From Linanthus parryae (lineage: Eukaryota > Streptophyta > Magnoliopsida > Ericales > Polemoniaceae): a stretch of 64,000 bases of DNA. Under the pieces are notes generated by a model. That model worked only from the letters and a program-made list of their open reading frames with translations, made no database searches and was not told the origin of the DNA. The position numbers were made by a program, and so were the translations under genes. The DNA is taken from contig JALGPY010000009.1 of NCBI GenBank assembly GCA_023055425.1, positions 35,073,275 to 35,137,274 on the forward strand, in the 5' to 3' direction. Positions 37,680 through 49,511 of this stretch are shown in pieces (the stretch's first letter is position 1; each line of letters opens with the position of its first letter).

Positions 37680-38495
37680 ACTACAACTAGGGCTGTTCGC
37701 GGGGCGGTTTGGGCGGGTGAAACCCGCATTTTCGCCCCAACCCAAAGAGCTCGGGTTGGAAAAATCATTACCCAAACCTAATCAAGTTAACGCCAAACCA
37801 AACCTGATCGGACATTACGGTTCGGCTCGGTTTAGCTCGATTCAGGCGGGTTAAAATAAATACAAAATGCATACAAGTAGTACACTACAATGATAGATGA
37901 CATCCACAAGAACATGCACATAGACAAAGTAACAATCTGATAGTATAGTTAAGTGATGTAGTTGAACAAAAGAATGTCTATTAGTGTTTAAAAAGAGAGG
38001 GGTGAGGACATTCAATTCATGTTTTAAGTAGGCAGTAGCTTTTTTACTTCAAAGACATCCTGTTAACATGAAGACTTAGCATAAAACTCAGCAATGAAGA
38101 GTGATTATCAAAGAAAAAAATTGTAAAACAAACTCAGACACATTACCAACATCAATTGCATCAATGTCCTTTACCCTCTGCTGTTGGAGAAAGAAATAGA
38201 GATACGAGTTATGAGGAAACAACAGAGAACCCAATCTTTATCTACATAAATGTTAGAATAGTAGAAATATCTATGACAAAACACTACAAATTGTAACCAT
38301 TCGGGTCGGGGCGGGGCGGATTTAGGCGGGTTTAGAAAAATGATACCCGTGCCCCACCCGAATCACGTCGGGTATAGATATTCTAAACCCATAATCACCC
38401 ACTTAGACATAATTTAACTATATCATGGGTCGATTCGGCTCGGGCCGGGCGGGTAGGGCGGGTTAAACGGGTTTTTGAACAGCCCTAACTACAAC
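37680..38495. mobile_element. hAT-type MITE with perfect 8-bp TSD (800 bp)
   Basis: Element 37688-38487, TAGGGCTGTTCGCGGGGCGG to ggtttttgaacagcccta, flanked by ACTACAAC at 37680-37687 and 38488-38495. Subterminal stretches are rich in GGGCGGGT / ACCCGCC. The interior has no transposase. Confidence 0.9.
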
Positions 38496-38641
38496 ACTAG
38501 TACTCTATGGATAATCATCAAGGCGTTACGTAGTATTTGGGCACCGAATATTTACTTGGTGGAAGAGTGATGGGGATAGGTGACATGTCCTGGAGATGTT
38601 GAAGGAATAGCAAGTGGCCAGTGAAAGACAAAACTCAACTA

Positions 38642-38899
38642 CCACTTTGTCCCAGCTCTTTCTTCCCAATTTGATTTTTGTCACTATTCACTGGGTCACT
38701 TTGACCCGGTAATTTGAATAGCAAACCGATGTAATTTTTTGATAATTTTTTCATGGTTTTGTAGAGTAAAATGTGCTCTATAATATGGTGAAAAAATTAT
38801 CAAAAAATCGTATTATTTTGCTATCCAAATCACCCGGTCAAAATGACCCAGATACGAGTCAAAAAAGTCAGATGGAAAGAAAGAACTGGGACGGACTGG
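38642..38899. mobile_element. Stowaway-type MITE, copy 4 (258 bp)
   Basis: Flanked by TA (38640-38641 and 38900-38901). Ends CCACTTTGTCCCAGCTC and gaactgggacggactgg. Very similar to copy 1 over its full length, so it belongs to a recent subfamily. Confidence 0.85.
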
Positions 38900-38901
38900 T
38901 A

Positions 38902-39824
38902 AGGAATAGCAAGGGATCACGAGGTACTTAAATACCTTTTTACCTTACTTTTTTTGGCCGAAGGTAACATGAATGTATCATCGAGTCGTTTTCGATCTTT
39001 TTTACTTTTTTTTTGAGGTAATCTTTTTTACTTTCCACTCACACACTACCATATCTTTTTTTTTTTTGATCAGGACACTAACATATCTTTGAGACCTTAG
39101 TATGCTACTTTCTCCTTTTCAATAGGTTCTTCATACTAGAAACTTGCAGACATATTAAGATATTTTGAGAAAAAAACATGTTACCCCAATTGTTACCTCT
39201 AATTACAATTTTCCTGATACGGGAATATACCCGTTCCCAAATACGGCTCCAAGATGGGTAGAGCAATACCGCTGGAACCGGAGTACGTCGACAGTTACGT
39301 CTGAAAGATCCCAACGGTTCTGTCGCGTAGTAGACATTAGTTCGTTGATTAACTACTTTAATTACGTTGTTTAGTTAATTTAGTAAACTGAATTTTCTTT
39401 AAAACGGTTCTTTCCGGCACGTATAGTCGAACCATTTAAGTCTAGGGTTGGGTTTAATTTGTATATTTAAGAAATTGTAGTTTTCAGTATTTTTATCAAT
39501 CAAAAAAGTAAAAGTTTAGTCGTGTTTTGTGTTCGTGTCGCGTGGAGACCTAAGGATCTCGAATCCCTCCAACCCGATACTTCGCGTATCATTTTCACTG
39601 TCTCTTTGAGTCTTGTTCGGGTAAGAGACAAAAATTATAGGGTGCGGTACAATATAGTTGTATTGGGATAAGACACGATGACTGATTTTGGTTATGTTAG
39701 ACCAACACAAGAGATATGATAAGTTGCAGGTGTGTGTGTGTGTATATACACACACACACATAAACATGTTTGGGTAATGCAGAATAAGAGGTGGGACATG
39801 TATGTAAATGACCATCTTGCGTAT
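38902..39824. other. Intergenic, nothing recognised except a short CA/GT repeat
   Basis: About 920 bp without a supported gene. Short frames on both strands lack any known motif. A (GT)n-tatata-(CA)n palindromic dinucleotide run lies at 39730-39761. Confidence 0.5.
39730..39761. repeat. Palindromic GT/CA dinucleotide repeat
   Basis: GTGTGTGTGTGTG followed by TATATA and CACACACACACA. The two halves are complementary and could form a cruciform or hairpin. Confidence 0.85.
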
Positions 39825-39979
39825 AGCAAAATGATGTAAGAATTTGATAGTCTTTTTCATGGTGTTGTAGTACAACAACATGAAAAGACTGCCAAATTTT
39901 TGCATCATTTTGCTAACTAAACCAGGTCAAAGCGACTCGGTGAATAGAGTACTCGGAAGATTCAAGAAAATGGAGGTAG
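39825..39979. mobile_element. Degraded Stowaway-type MITE, copy 5
   Basis: The right end tggaggtag is followed by TA. Inner blocks 'cattttgctaa', 'ggtcaaagcgactcggtgaatag' (partly) and the fold 'catggtgttgtag / caacaacatg' match the family. The left part is missing. Confidence 0.55.
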
Positions 39980-39986
39980 TAGAGTA

Positions 39987-40407
39987 TGAGCATGTTTGGT
40001 TGCAACTTAAAATCTTAATAATAATATGAAAATAATCTTGGATGAATAACCTGACTGAAATTATAATCTGCAAACTGCTTAGCATTCTTTAAATTTTGGA
40101 ATTAAAATTTAATTTCAACACCTGTAGCTTTTACTATCAAATTACAACAAACGTGTTTATTTGAACCTATTATACATCTAAGATGTTTTGCGTTTGGACA
40201 AATTAATAATTCATGTATTCAAGAGAGGGTAGAGTATGGTATTTCTGATGCTGCACCTAAAAATCTCCAAATTCAAAGATTATATAGTCTGCATATTAGT
40301 AACCAACTTAAACAAAAATATGACTGAAAAAATTTACGAAACAAACTAGATTAAAAAAATTGGCACATTTCAAATAAGATTAAAATCTCCAACCAAACAT
40401 GCACTAT
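39987..40407. mobile_element. MITE with GAGCATGTTTGGTTG ends
   Basis: Left end GAGCATGTTTGGTTGCAAC is matched in reverse complement by ccaaccaaacatgcac at the right. Both arms continue with related 'aaaatctta' / 'aagattaaaatct'. No coding sequence. The TSD is not settled. Confidence 0.65.
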
Positions 40408-41020
40408 ATGTGTTGAATTGACTATAATATAATTTTTTTAAATAAGTCGTCCTTCCACCAACTCGAACTAAAGCAAGAAAGGGAATGGTTCTAGCTTAAA
40501 ATATCGATAATCTAACAAAAATAGTCTTGAGTGAATAATCTGACTAAAATTTCTATAATTTGAAAATTGTTTGGCATGTACTATAAATTTAATTGCTTTT
40601 GGCTATACTTGTAGCTTTTAAAATTGAAGTTATGAAAAATGTATATATTTGAGATTACCTCACACCCAAAAATGATTTTTGTTCGGACAAATTGACAGTT
40701 GAAACATAAAAAAGATGGTAAATATGGATTAAGCAAACTCAGTTTTCTTTTAAATAAATTGGAGATTATGAAATATGTTTATTAGTAGTCAACTTAAATT
40801 AAAATTTGAATTAACTTTCTTACAAAACAAACTAAATTAAGTTGTTGGTCAAATTTTAATTTAATCTGACTTATAATCTCATGTCAAACACATACTGAGT
40901 GACTTCTATAAAAAGGACCCATTAACTTAGGCCCTGTTTACTTTGTGCCTAATAAGTTTTCTAAAAAAATTTAGTTACTTTTTTAGTAGAAAATATTGTT
41001 TACTTAAGTTCTATTTCATC
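40408..41020. other. Intergenic with a diverged second copy of the 39987 MITE family
   Basis: From about 40480 to 40895 the order of short blocks (aataatctgactaaaattt, tgtttggcat, then aatctgacttataatctcatg) parallels 39987-40407, but the ends are not clear. From 40915 'ggccctgtttactttgtgcc' looks like the start of a further MITE whose other end was not found. No gene. Confidence 0.4.
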
Positions 41021-41118
41021 GCAGCTAGGGTGGTAGCTTAAGTGGTAGAGCGTTGGAAACCCCTGCATGAGATCTTGAGTTTGATCCGGTTGAAGTTAGA
41101 AAATCTAACTTTTTTTGT
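41021..41118 (+). mobile_element. tRNA-derived SINE, family 1, copy on plus strand
   Basis: GCAGCTAGGGTGGTAGCTTA head (box-A-like TAGCTTAAGTGGTAGAGC), then a degraded box B (TCTTGAGTTTGATCC), then a T-rich tail. The head matches the SINE at 4731-4832 with few changes. Confidence 0.7.
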
Positions 41119-41674
41119 TTTATAAAAAGGTAAAAAAAAAAATTATCAGACATAAATTTTAACGAAAATCACTTGATTATGACTTTTTTTATAACTTAAA
41201 AAAGATAAAAAGTCACATAAATTTAGGTAAAGAAAGCGAGACCTTAATAGAGTTTTGGGTGAACTTATTCTTAGTAGATTCAGTTTCAACAGAATCACCG
41301 GGACTATTCCGACCATTGAGACAACCATTTGAGCCTGTGGTGGTACAAAATCTTTAAAAAGTTACATATGTGGGTATATACACAAGCATGTCTTTGTTCA
41401 ACTGTCTCCAATATTTTCCTTTAACGATCTTATCCTAAAGATGGAGTAAAGTTGAGTATGGTCCACAAGAAGTTTGCACATAATAATAATGGTGGGGGTG
41501 TGAAGTTGCAAAAGATGGAAACGGGTTGCCCCTTCGGGGTTGGAGGAGAGCTTGTGATTTCTGTGGACAGATTCACTTGTTCCAAATCAACCAAACAATC
41601 CTATGTTTAAGGTAAGCATCAGCCACATATTATTATTACTGCCTAATACTACCTAAGAACATTTTTATTAATTG
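41119..41674. other. Intergenic, nothing recognised
   Basis: About 550 bp without a supported gene or element end. Confidence 0.5.
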
Positions 41675-41948
41675 CTCTATCCATCTTTCTTTCATTTGCT
41701 TTTCTTCTTTTGTGTCATACTTCATAGGTTCTCTCTACTGCTTCTTACTTCACCTATCATTGAGTCATCTTGTCCCGATAATTTAATAAGCAAAATGATA
41801 CAATATTTTAAAAATTTTTGACGGTGTTATAGGTCAGAGTATACTTTAACCGTGACCAAATTGTCAAATTTTTATATTGTTTTGTTGACAAAATTATTGG
41901 GTCAAAGGGACTCATGAAAGTCAAAATATGCAAAGAGAACGGAGGAAG
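41675..41948. mobile_element. Diverged Stowaway-type MITE, copy 6
   Basis: Inner blocks 'tcattgagtcatcttg', 'gataatttaat', 'caatattttaaaaatttttgacggtgtt' and 'gggtcaaagggactca' match the family. It ends gaacggaggaag followed by TA. The left end is degraded. Confidence 0.6.
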
Positions 41949-41955
41949 TATTTGT

Positions 41956-42559
41956 TAGGGGTGAGCAAATCTCGTCCAAACTGACCGCCCTAAATCGATC
42001 CGCACCAGACTGGTACGAATTTAGCACCCGTTCATCCTACTTATTTGGTTACGATTTATAGAATCACAAACCCGAACTAACTTAGACTGATCATGACTTT
42101 GGACCTGGCAAAACCGTTCAGAACTGAACATGACCCCTTCTAAAGCTTTATCCCAAAAAATTACATTTTTTTTAAATAAAAAAAATACATATTTTAATTA
42201 GATACATCGTACACAAAATAAATTTTATAAGCCCGCGTAATTGTTTCAAAGAAAAATTCTCAAGTTTTAGTTGATTTTACTCATCTTTTCTAGCAAAGTA
42301 AGTTAAGTTTTAATTCCGACATTTATGCTTACATATGCTTAAATTTTTTTAACAAAATTCATAGTTTTTCTAAATAAATTTTCTAGATTCAATAACCCGT
42401 TCAACCCGACCCGGATCGAGTCGAGGCTATAAGGTAGATTTAGTTAGGTATAAAAAAATAATTGATTGAATTTGGACTTAACATTCTCTAACCTGTATCT
42501 ATTGGGTCGGGACAAAATTTTCGAAAAAACTCGACCAAATCGGTCTGCGCTGATCCCTA
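41956..42559. mobile_element. hAT-like MITE (TAGGGGTGAGCAAA ends)
   Basis: Starts TAGGGGTGAGCAAATCTCG and ends ggtctgcgctgatcccta. The subterminal parts contain cgacccg / cgggtcg-like motifs. Flanking 8-mers do not match, so the TSD has decayed or the ends are off by some bases. Confidence 0.55.
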
Positions 42560-42932
42560 TGCTTTACAATTGTCTTTGCCTAAAGAGTCTTCAAGGTACA
42601 TTACATGTCAATAGTCCCTGAAAATTGTTTTTGAGAGAGTAGTCCTTGAATATTAAAACTACGTTAAATAGATCTCAGCGTCTTTATCTATTCGTTCTTT
42701 GTAAATGAATTATATATGTAGCTAACCACACCGATTAAGATGATCAAGTATACGTCACCCTATGCGTAGGGGGAAATGGTAATTGACGATAACAGCCTCC
42801 CAAATGGATGACAACAAACTTAATCGGACAATGAGATATTTGGGGGCATTTTGGCCCAGAGATCTATAAAAATACCCATATCAGAGATGTTGACCGTGGT
42901 GTATTAATAGTGGTCGGCCCCATGTTTTTTAG
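42560..42932. other. Intergenic, nothing recognised
   Basis: About 370 bp between two MITEs. No gene or repeat recognised. Confidence 0.45.
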
Positions 42933-42934
42933 TA

Positions 42935-43192
42935 CCACTCCGTCCCACCTCTTTTGTATCATTTGGACTTTTACTACTATTCATTAGGTCACTTTGATCC
43001 GATGATTTGAATAGCAAAACGTTGCGATTTTTAGATAATTTTTTCGCAATGTTGTAGAGTAGCTCTTATTCTAGAACACCATAAAAATTTGTCAAAAAAT
43101 TATATTGTTTTGCGATCTAAATCACCGAGTCAAAGTGACCTAGTTACGGGTGAAAAAAGTCCAAATGATTCGTTAGAGATGGGACGGAGTGG
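42935..43192. mobile_element. Stowaway-type MITE, copy 7 (258 bp)
   Basis: TA at 42933-42934 and 43193-43194. Ends CCACTCCGTCCCACCTCT and agagatgggacggagtgg are nearly perfect inverted repeats. It keeps the family inner blocks. Confidence 0.88.
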
Positions 43193-43261
43193 TATTTTTT
43201 ATTGAACGCAAGTTAAGTCGGCCCCATGTTCTGCACATTATTGACATATCTAAAAAAGATT

Positions 43262-44575
43262 TTCTTACCATAAATCTCTATGCGCTTCACTTTCATAGAA
43301 AGATTTTTGACTGAAAACTTACCGCAATTTCAATTTCATAGAAAAATTTATATGCAATTTGTTTTTCATGACCAAAAATCACAATTTTATAATGTCATTC
43401 CAAACAAATAAGGGGAACCCGTTACCTACACTTACATGAAGGATAACTTCGTCATTTTAACATTTTCTTCCTCAGACCTTATCCCCCTCCTCTCTCGAAG
43501 GGCTGTATACAAAACCAAGTCCTTCGCGAACAACTCGCGTTCGATTCGATAAAAGCTCGTTCGTGTTTCTTTCGAATTTATTAATCAAACAAACACAAAC
43601 ACGAAAATGTGTTCGTTTGCTCAACGAGCCGAATACGAGTTAAACAAGAGGCTCGCTCGTTAGTGCTCACGAACAAATTATATTAGTATATATGTATGTG
43701 TAGTTTTTTTTGCAAACATTAAATTATTTTTGTCTTCTTTATGACTAACTTCCTAAAATCATGCGTAATTAGTGTATGGTCTCTTTTTATAGTAGAACTC
43801 TTAATTAGGAGTGAAAAAAGAAATCCTATATTTATTATACTATAAATATTTACTTTAACTTACTATTTATTATATAAACTAGATACTTTGAGTTTATCAT
43901 TAAAACAAATAAGGCATATTTCTATACCAAAATATTCGATGTTTTTTTTTTCTTTACACTTTTTTATATACATGTTTTATCTAAGATAATAGCAACGTGA
44001 TATCTCAATTCATATTGGTTATCATATTTATGCGAGAGATATACAAGTTCGATCGAATTTGAGCTGTAAACGAGCTAGTTGAACGAGCCACGAGCCGAGC
44101 AACGAACAACTCGAGTCCTAAACGAGTGGAACACAAACACGATTTTTTTGTTCAAATCGAGTTCGTGTTCGACTAGTTTAGCCGCCAAGTTAAATGAGTC
44201 AAGCTCAAACAAGAGATATTCGGTTCGGCTCGACTCGTTTACCGCCCCACTCTCTCGTCCTTTTTTTAATACCTTATCTACTTCTTCCTCAAACCCTAAT
44301 GAAAAAAGAAGATGGTTAATGAAAAAATGCCGACGAGAGAGGAAGGGGATAAAGTCCGAGGAAGAAAGAGATGTTAAATGACGAAGTTGCCCTTCATTTA
44401 AGTGTGAAAAACGGGATTTCTTTATTTATTTTAAACGGCGACATAAGATTGTGGTTATTGGTCATAAAAAAAACAAATTGCATATATGTTTTTTTTATGA
44501 AATTGAAATTGCCATTTTTTTTTGTCAAAAGTGATAAAGTGCATACAAGTTTACGGTACAATCCAAAAATTACCC
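43262..44575. mobile_element. Long-inverted-repeat (MULE-like or foldback) element with nested MITE
   Basis: Arms of about 230 bp are inverted copies: left 43262-43490, right about 44335-44575. Shared blocks in reverse complement include 'gaagttgcccttcat' / 'atgaaggataacttc' and 'caaattgcatat' with 'gaaattgaaattgc'. The right end finishes TTACCC, the same terminal signature as the Mutator-like element at 3167-4559. The outer left end is blurred and no TSD was found. The loop between the arms is mostly the nested hAT-like MITE. No transposase. Confidence 0.65.
43491..44258. mobile_element. hAT-like MITE nested in the inverted-repeat element
   Basis: Element about 43499-44250, AAGGGCTGTATACAAAACC to cgtttaccgccccac. 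It has an 8-bp TSD TCTCTCGA / TCTCTCGT (43491-43498, 44251-44258; 7 of 8). It is rich in CTCGTTCG / CGAACGAG motifs. Confidence 0.65.
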
Positions 44576-45450
44576 TTAAAATTCAATACCACCTCATGGC
44601 TTTTGTTTTATAGCACAACAACCCCGTTACACAACATAATTCTGTTAGTATTTGGCCCGCTGCCCGACAATGACGCGGTTCGGCCAAAACCATCGCGAAC
44701 CACCTGACGGTAGAGCACAACCAGACCCTTTGGTCGGCTATGTCGGACCGAGTTCTGTGACGGATGATCAAGTTGTTCTAAAGGGACGTCACGACCTACT
44801 AAAAGCGCAACACGGCCTATTTGAAGTACGGGTAGTAGTTTTTCTTTTCAGAAAAAGTATGTATAGTTTATGATAATTTGATAACATATAACGTCTAGTA
44901 CTATAGTTCGGGAGGACGGGGTTATTTGGTTTAAGAACTTGTCTATGCATATGGAAATAAATGTCTAAGCGGATGGAAATAAATGTAAATACTTTAATGA
45001 TTGTCTTTTTCGGGATCACTTAAAATTGAAAAGTATTTGAAATAATCTGGTCTACAGTTCTTTTGAGTCTTACCTATTTGTCGTTTACTGAGTTTTTGAA
45101 CTCAAAATTTGATGGAGGGACTTTTTAAATGTTCCACCGCTTGAGCTAGCACCCATTTGCATATGTTTTATATTTTTTCTTATTAAGTGAATTCTTAGAA
45201 AATTTCTCAAAAAAAAAAAAAAAAAAAAAAAAGGAAAATGCAATGCTTAGAAAAGTAGGTGGACCGTGTGAGCAGGCATGGCCCAACACGACTATATTTG
45301 AACGCGCTAAATAGGCCGTGCCAGAACGACGAACTACACGTGGGCCCAACACAGCCCAAGTCATGCTTGGACGACTCTGGGTGCGCTGTACACGGACCAT
45401 GCTGGCCCACTTGCCAAAAAAAAACAAAAGATATATGTGTTTCATTCATA
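44576..45450. other. Intergenic, poly(A) run, nothing coding recognised
   Basis: 44576-45208 holds no supported gene; the stretch 44650-44830 is GC-richer than its surroundings (possible element relic). 45080-45165 may be a further degraded SINE on the minus strand (TAGCTCAAGCGGTGGAAC). A run of 24 A lies at 45209-45232. 45240-45440 is rich in ggcccaacac / ggcccac motifs, possibly a hAT relic, without defined ends. Confidence 0.4.
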
Positions 45451-45710
45451 CTACCTCCGTTTCGTCTGTTTCGTCTGCGTTTGACTTTTTAACCCGTAAC
45501 TGAGTCACTTTGACTTGGTGATTTGGGTACCAAAACGATGTAATTTTTTAACAATTTTTTCATGGTATTTTAGAATAAACTTTTCTCTATAACACCATGC
45601 AAAGATTACCAAATTCTTGTATCGTTTTGCTAATCAAATCATCGAATGAAAGTAACCTAGTGAATAGTGACAAAAAGTGAAGTAGGCTGAAACAGGCGAA
45701 ACAGAGGTAG
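45451..45710. mobile_element. Stowaway-type MITE, copy 8 (260 bp)
   Basis: TA at 45449-45450 and 45711-45712. Ends CTACCTCCGTTTCGTCTG and caggcgaaacagaggtag are inverted repeats. The inner blocks are those of the family. This is a second end-type (CTACCTCCG) next to the CCACTCCG type. Confidence 0.85.
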
Positions 45711-45712
45711 TA

Positions 45713-46201
45713 CATAGTTAAGAAGGTGGTTTAGTTTGACAAAAGTAACACAAAAGATCTAATTTGTCTTGATATCCTTGTTAATTTAACAGTTGCATTA
45801 TTAATTTTTTTAAATGTATATGTGGATAATAGGGTAAGAAGTAGGGTTTGAATAACGGTAACTAAGAAACACTAACCCCAAGCGGTTGGATTAGTGGTGG
45901 AGGTTTAGGACGTAAGAGTTTGCTTCCTTGAAGTATCAGGTCCAAACTATACGAAGAACAATAATTCGCCTTAAAAACACAATAGTTCTTTGGGCTCCTA
46001 GTGTGCGCAAGCTGGCCCGGACACCACGGTAATTGCAAAAAACCAAAAATAATAAGAGAAACCTATGAATGTGTGTATATTTGTATACCACTTGAGGGTA
46101 ATATCTCTATCTCAATAAACTTTAGTTTACAACATCATGAAAAAAATAGTAAAAAAAAGTCATGATAATTTCTCTTTCTAGAATCGCTCTGACTTCTCTC
46201 T
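45713..46201. other. Intergenic, nothing recognised
   Basis: About 490 bp without a supported gene or element. Confidence 0.45.
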
Positions 46202-46460
46202 ATGAGGAATTCCCAAATTTCAAACCCTCGTTTAACGCATGAGCCATTCTTTTTCACCGCCAGTGATGAAAATCTCCGCCGTAGCCAACAGAATTTCAAG
46301 CGTCACTTTGGGAAGAGTCCGAGGTCCAATTTGATGGATGAAATGTCATCGGGGAATCGCCGTTTTGCATCGTGTTGCTCCGGCCGCTTGTTGGAATCAA
46401 TGTTGGGGAGGATGAGGATCTCTCTGCTGTTGATGAGATGGATAGATCTAACATTGTTTG
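46202..46460 (+). other. Possible gene fragment cut by Copia insertion
   Basis: The sequence left of the Copia element is richer in GC and open in more than one frame. One frame (GINVGEDEDLSAVDEMDRSN) can be read across the insertion into VRDQLANG at 51639-51663 once the element and one TSD copy are taken out. No known family is recognised, so this may be chance. Confidence 0.2.
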
Positions 46461-46898
46461 TATTAGAAATTGAAAGCTCAAACGAAGAAGAAAAGGAAAG
46501 AGAAATGAACTTCCATCTCAGAAAAGTTACAGAACAAACTTGCAAATCTTCCTTTTATCCTCTGGCTAACCCTAGACAAAAGGAGGGGGAGGAAGATGCA
46601 ATTAACGGAAAGAAATAACAACCATACACAGCTGGCATAAACCAGCCAATCTAGCAAAGACACCTCACCCAGTTGACTTGTCAACGTCCCAACTGTGTAG
46701 GCATAAAAGAAAACGATGTCGTCCTACTAAACTGATTACCAAACATTTGAAAACAAACGTCTACTACATCTAACGTCCACTGAAACTTCTTCTTGAATGA
46801 TCCAACGGTTGCTGAACAATCCAGTTACAAGTCATCAGTTTAGAGTGGTTTGCAGTTTGGTCCTTTATGCAAAGGATTTTTCACTTCAATTTCTAATA
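46461..46898 (-). repeat. 3' LTR of the Copia element (438 bp)
   Basis: TATTAGAAATTGAAAGC to cttcaatttctaata. About the first 85 and last 45 bp are shared with the 192-bp LTR at 51447-51638; the middle 300 bp has no partner there. Confidence 0.9.
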
Positions 46899-47108
46899 CC
46901 CTCCCTCAAGTTGTAAAATGCAAACAAAGCATCCCAACTTGGATACCAAGAAGTGAAAAATAGGGGAAGGTAGAGCTTTGGTGAGTAAATCTGCCAACTG
47001 GTGTGATGAAGGCACAAACCTGAGATTGATCACCTTGTCTTGAACCATATCTCTAACTACATGGCAATATATTTCAATGTGTTTTGTCTTGTCATGGAAA
47101 ATAGGATT

Positions 47109-49467
47109 TTATGCAATTTGAATGGCTGAAGCACTGTCACAGTATAAGATCTGAGGTTCAGACAACTTACATTGAAGATCCTTTAGAAAATACAAGAACC
47201 ACTGAATCTCACTTGTTGTAGCTGAAAGACTTATGTATTCTGATTCTGCAGAACTCTTAGCAACTATACTCTGCTTCTTGGATCTCCATGATACCAAAGA
47301 TCACCTATGTAAATCAAATACCCACGTGTGCTTCTTCTAGTATCTAAACACCATGCCCAATCTGCATATGTGTAGGCATGAAGTCCAAGTGTATTTGTAG
47401 CTGAATAAAACAAAACCTGACCTGGATTAGATCTCAAATACCTCAAGACATGATGTACTGCCTTCATATGAGCACTTCTAGGTAGTGACACATACTGGCT
47501 AAGTTTATGCACAGCAAAACACATATCTGGCCTTGTGTGACAAAGATACAATAATTTCCCAACAATCTTTCTGTAAGCGACTACATCAGAAGTCTTCAAC
47601 ACATCACCTGATCCTCTTTGCAATTTATTTGTTGGTTCCATGGGTATAGATGCAGGTTTACAAGTCAAATACTGTGTCTCCTTGAGAATGTCAACAACAA
47701 ACTTCTTTTGACATAGAGATATTCCACTCTCATTTCTTGCTACCTCAAAACCCAGAAAGTATCTCAGCTCACCAAGATCTTTGAGCTGAAACTTGTGATT
47801 GAGAGAGTCTTTGAGAGCATTAATCACATGAATATTATTTCCAGCTATCACAATATCATCAACATATACAAGAAGCAATATAAAGTGTTCTCATATCTGT
47901 TTAGTGAATAAGGTATAGTTTGTCTTGCATTGTGTAAATCCAAAAGTAATCAATGTAGCTGAAAACTTACTGTACCACATCCTTGATGCTTGCTTAAAAC
48001 CATATATTGATTTTCCCAGTTTGCACACCAGCCTTTGATTGTCTGAACCAGGGTCATAGCCTTCTGGGAGATCCATGTATACTTCTTCTTTGACATCCCC
48101 ATGCAAAAATGCATTGTTCACATCGAGTTGAACTAGATACCAAACTTTGAAAGCAGCTATTGCTAACACACACTTTGAAGTGGGTAGCTTGGCAACTGGA
48201 GAAAAGGTCTCTGTGTAATCAATTACCTCAGTCTGTGTATACCCCTTTGCAACTAATCTTGCTTTAAATCTTTCAACTGAACCATCATATATGAGTTTTA
48301 TTTTATACACCCATTTACACCCCACTGTATCATGCCCTGTTCGCAACTCTGTAAAACCCATGTGTGATTTAGTTCTAAGGCCTTAATCTCTGTGTTCATA
48401 GCAGCAACCCACTTCTCATCTTTTACTGCCCCTGCATAGCTCTGTGGTTCTGTCATGATGGATACCTGAGCCACATAGTGACTATAAGTTTTGGAGAAAA
48501 TTGTTGAACTGAATAGAGGTTTTGGAACCTGAACACTCTTTCTCAATGAAGCTGGACCATCTGCAGCTAGTACATACTCATTTAAGTAAGTTGGTGGTTT
48601 TGACTGTCTACTTGATCATCTGGGAACTGGGACTTCAGCTGCATTATCATCATTGATTTCTTCACTTATAGAAGTGTTAACTGGTTCTTCATTCTCCATC
48701 TCTACCACTGTAGTGGGCAAAGTAAAATCATCAAACCCTGCACCCCTGAGATCATCGTCATGAAAAATCACATTTGTTGTGGTCATAATAGTCCCTTCTT
48801 TGATATTGTACAATCTATAGCCTTTAACCCCAAACACATACCCAATAAAAACACAGGTTTCAGCTCTTAGATCAAACTTAAGTCTTTCCTGCTTCAAAGT
48901 GGATGCATAACATAAATATCCAAATACTTTAAGAAGAGAGTAGTCTGGTACTGTGTTGTGTAGAACTTCATATGGTGATTTATGTCCCAAAACCACTGTT
49001 GGAACCCTATTTATAAGATAAGTTGCAGTCATGATACAATCTCCCCAGAATCTTATAGGTAGATAAGACTGAAACCTCAAGCTTCTAGCCACATTCAACA
49101 AATGTTGGTGCTTTCTTTCCACCACAGAATTCTGCTTTGGAGTCTCAACACAACTCAATTGAAGTATTATACCCTTGCTAGCAAATAAACTCATAAGACC
49201 AAGCTCCTTGTCATTATCTGATCTGAACTTCTTGATTTTCAGCTGATATTGTGTCTCTACTAATTTGTAAAATTGATGAATAACTGTTGCTGCCTCTGAC
49301 TTCTGAACTAACAAATATATCCATGTCATCCTACTCTTATCTTCAACCAAATTCAAAAATATATGACCTGAATGAGTAGGTGTGGCATAAGGACCCCATA
49401 TATCACAATGCACAATTTCAAACAAAACTTTAGACATGTGTCCTTGTGAATTGTATGCCAATTTCTT

Positions 49468-49511
<44 letters not shown>

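Noticed and set aside
45146..45449. Two minus-strand frames ending in a phenylalanine run
   Set aside because: The run is the translated 24-base homopolymer; no domain and no conservation clue.
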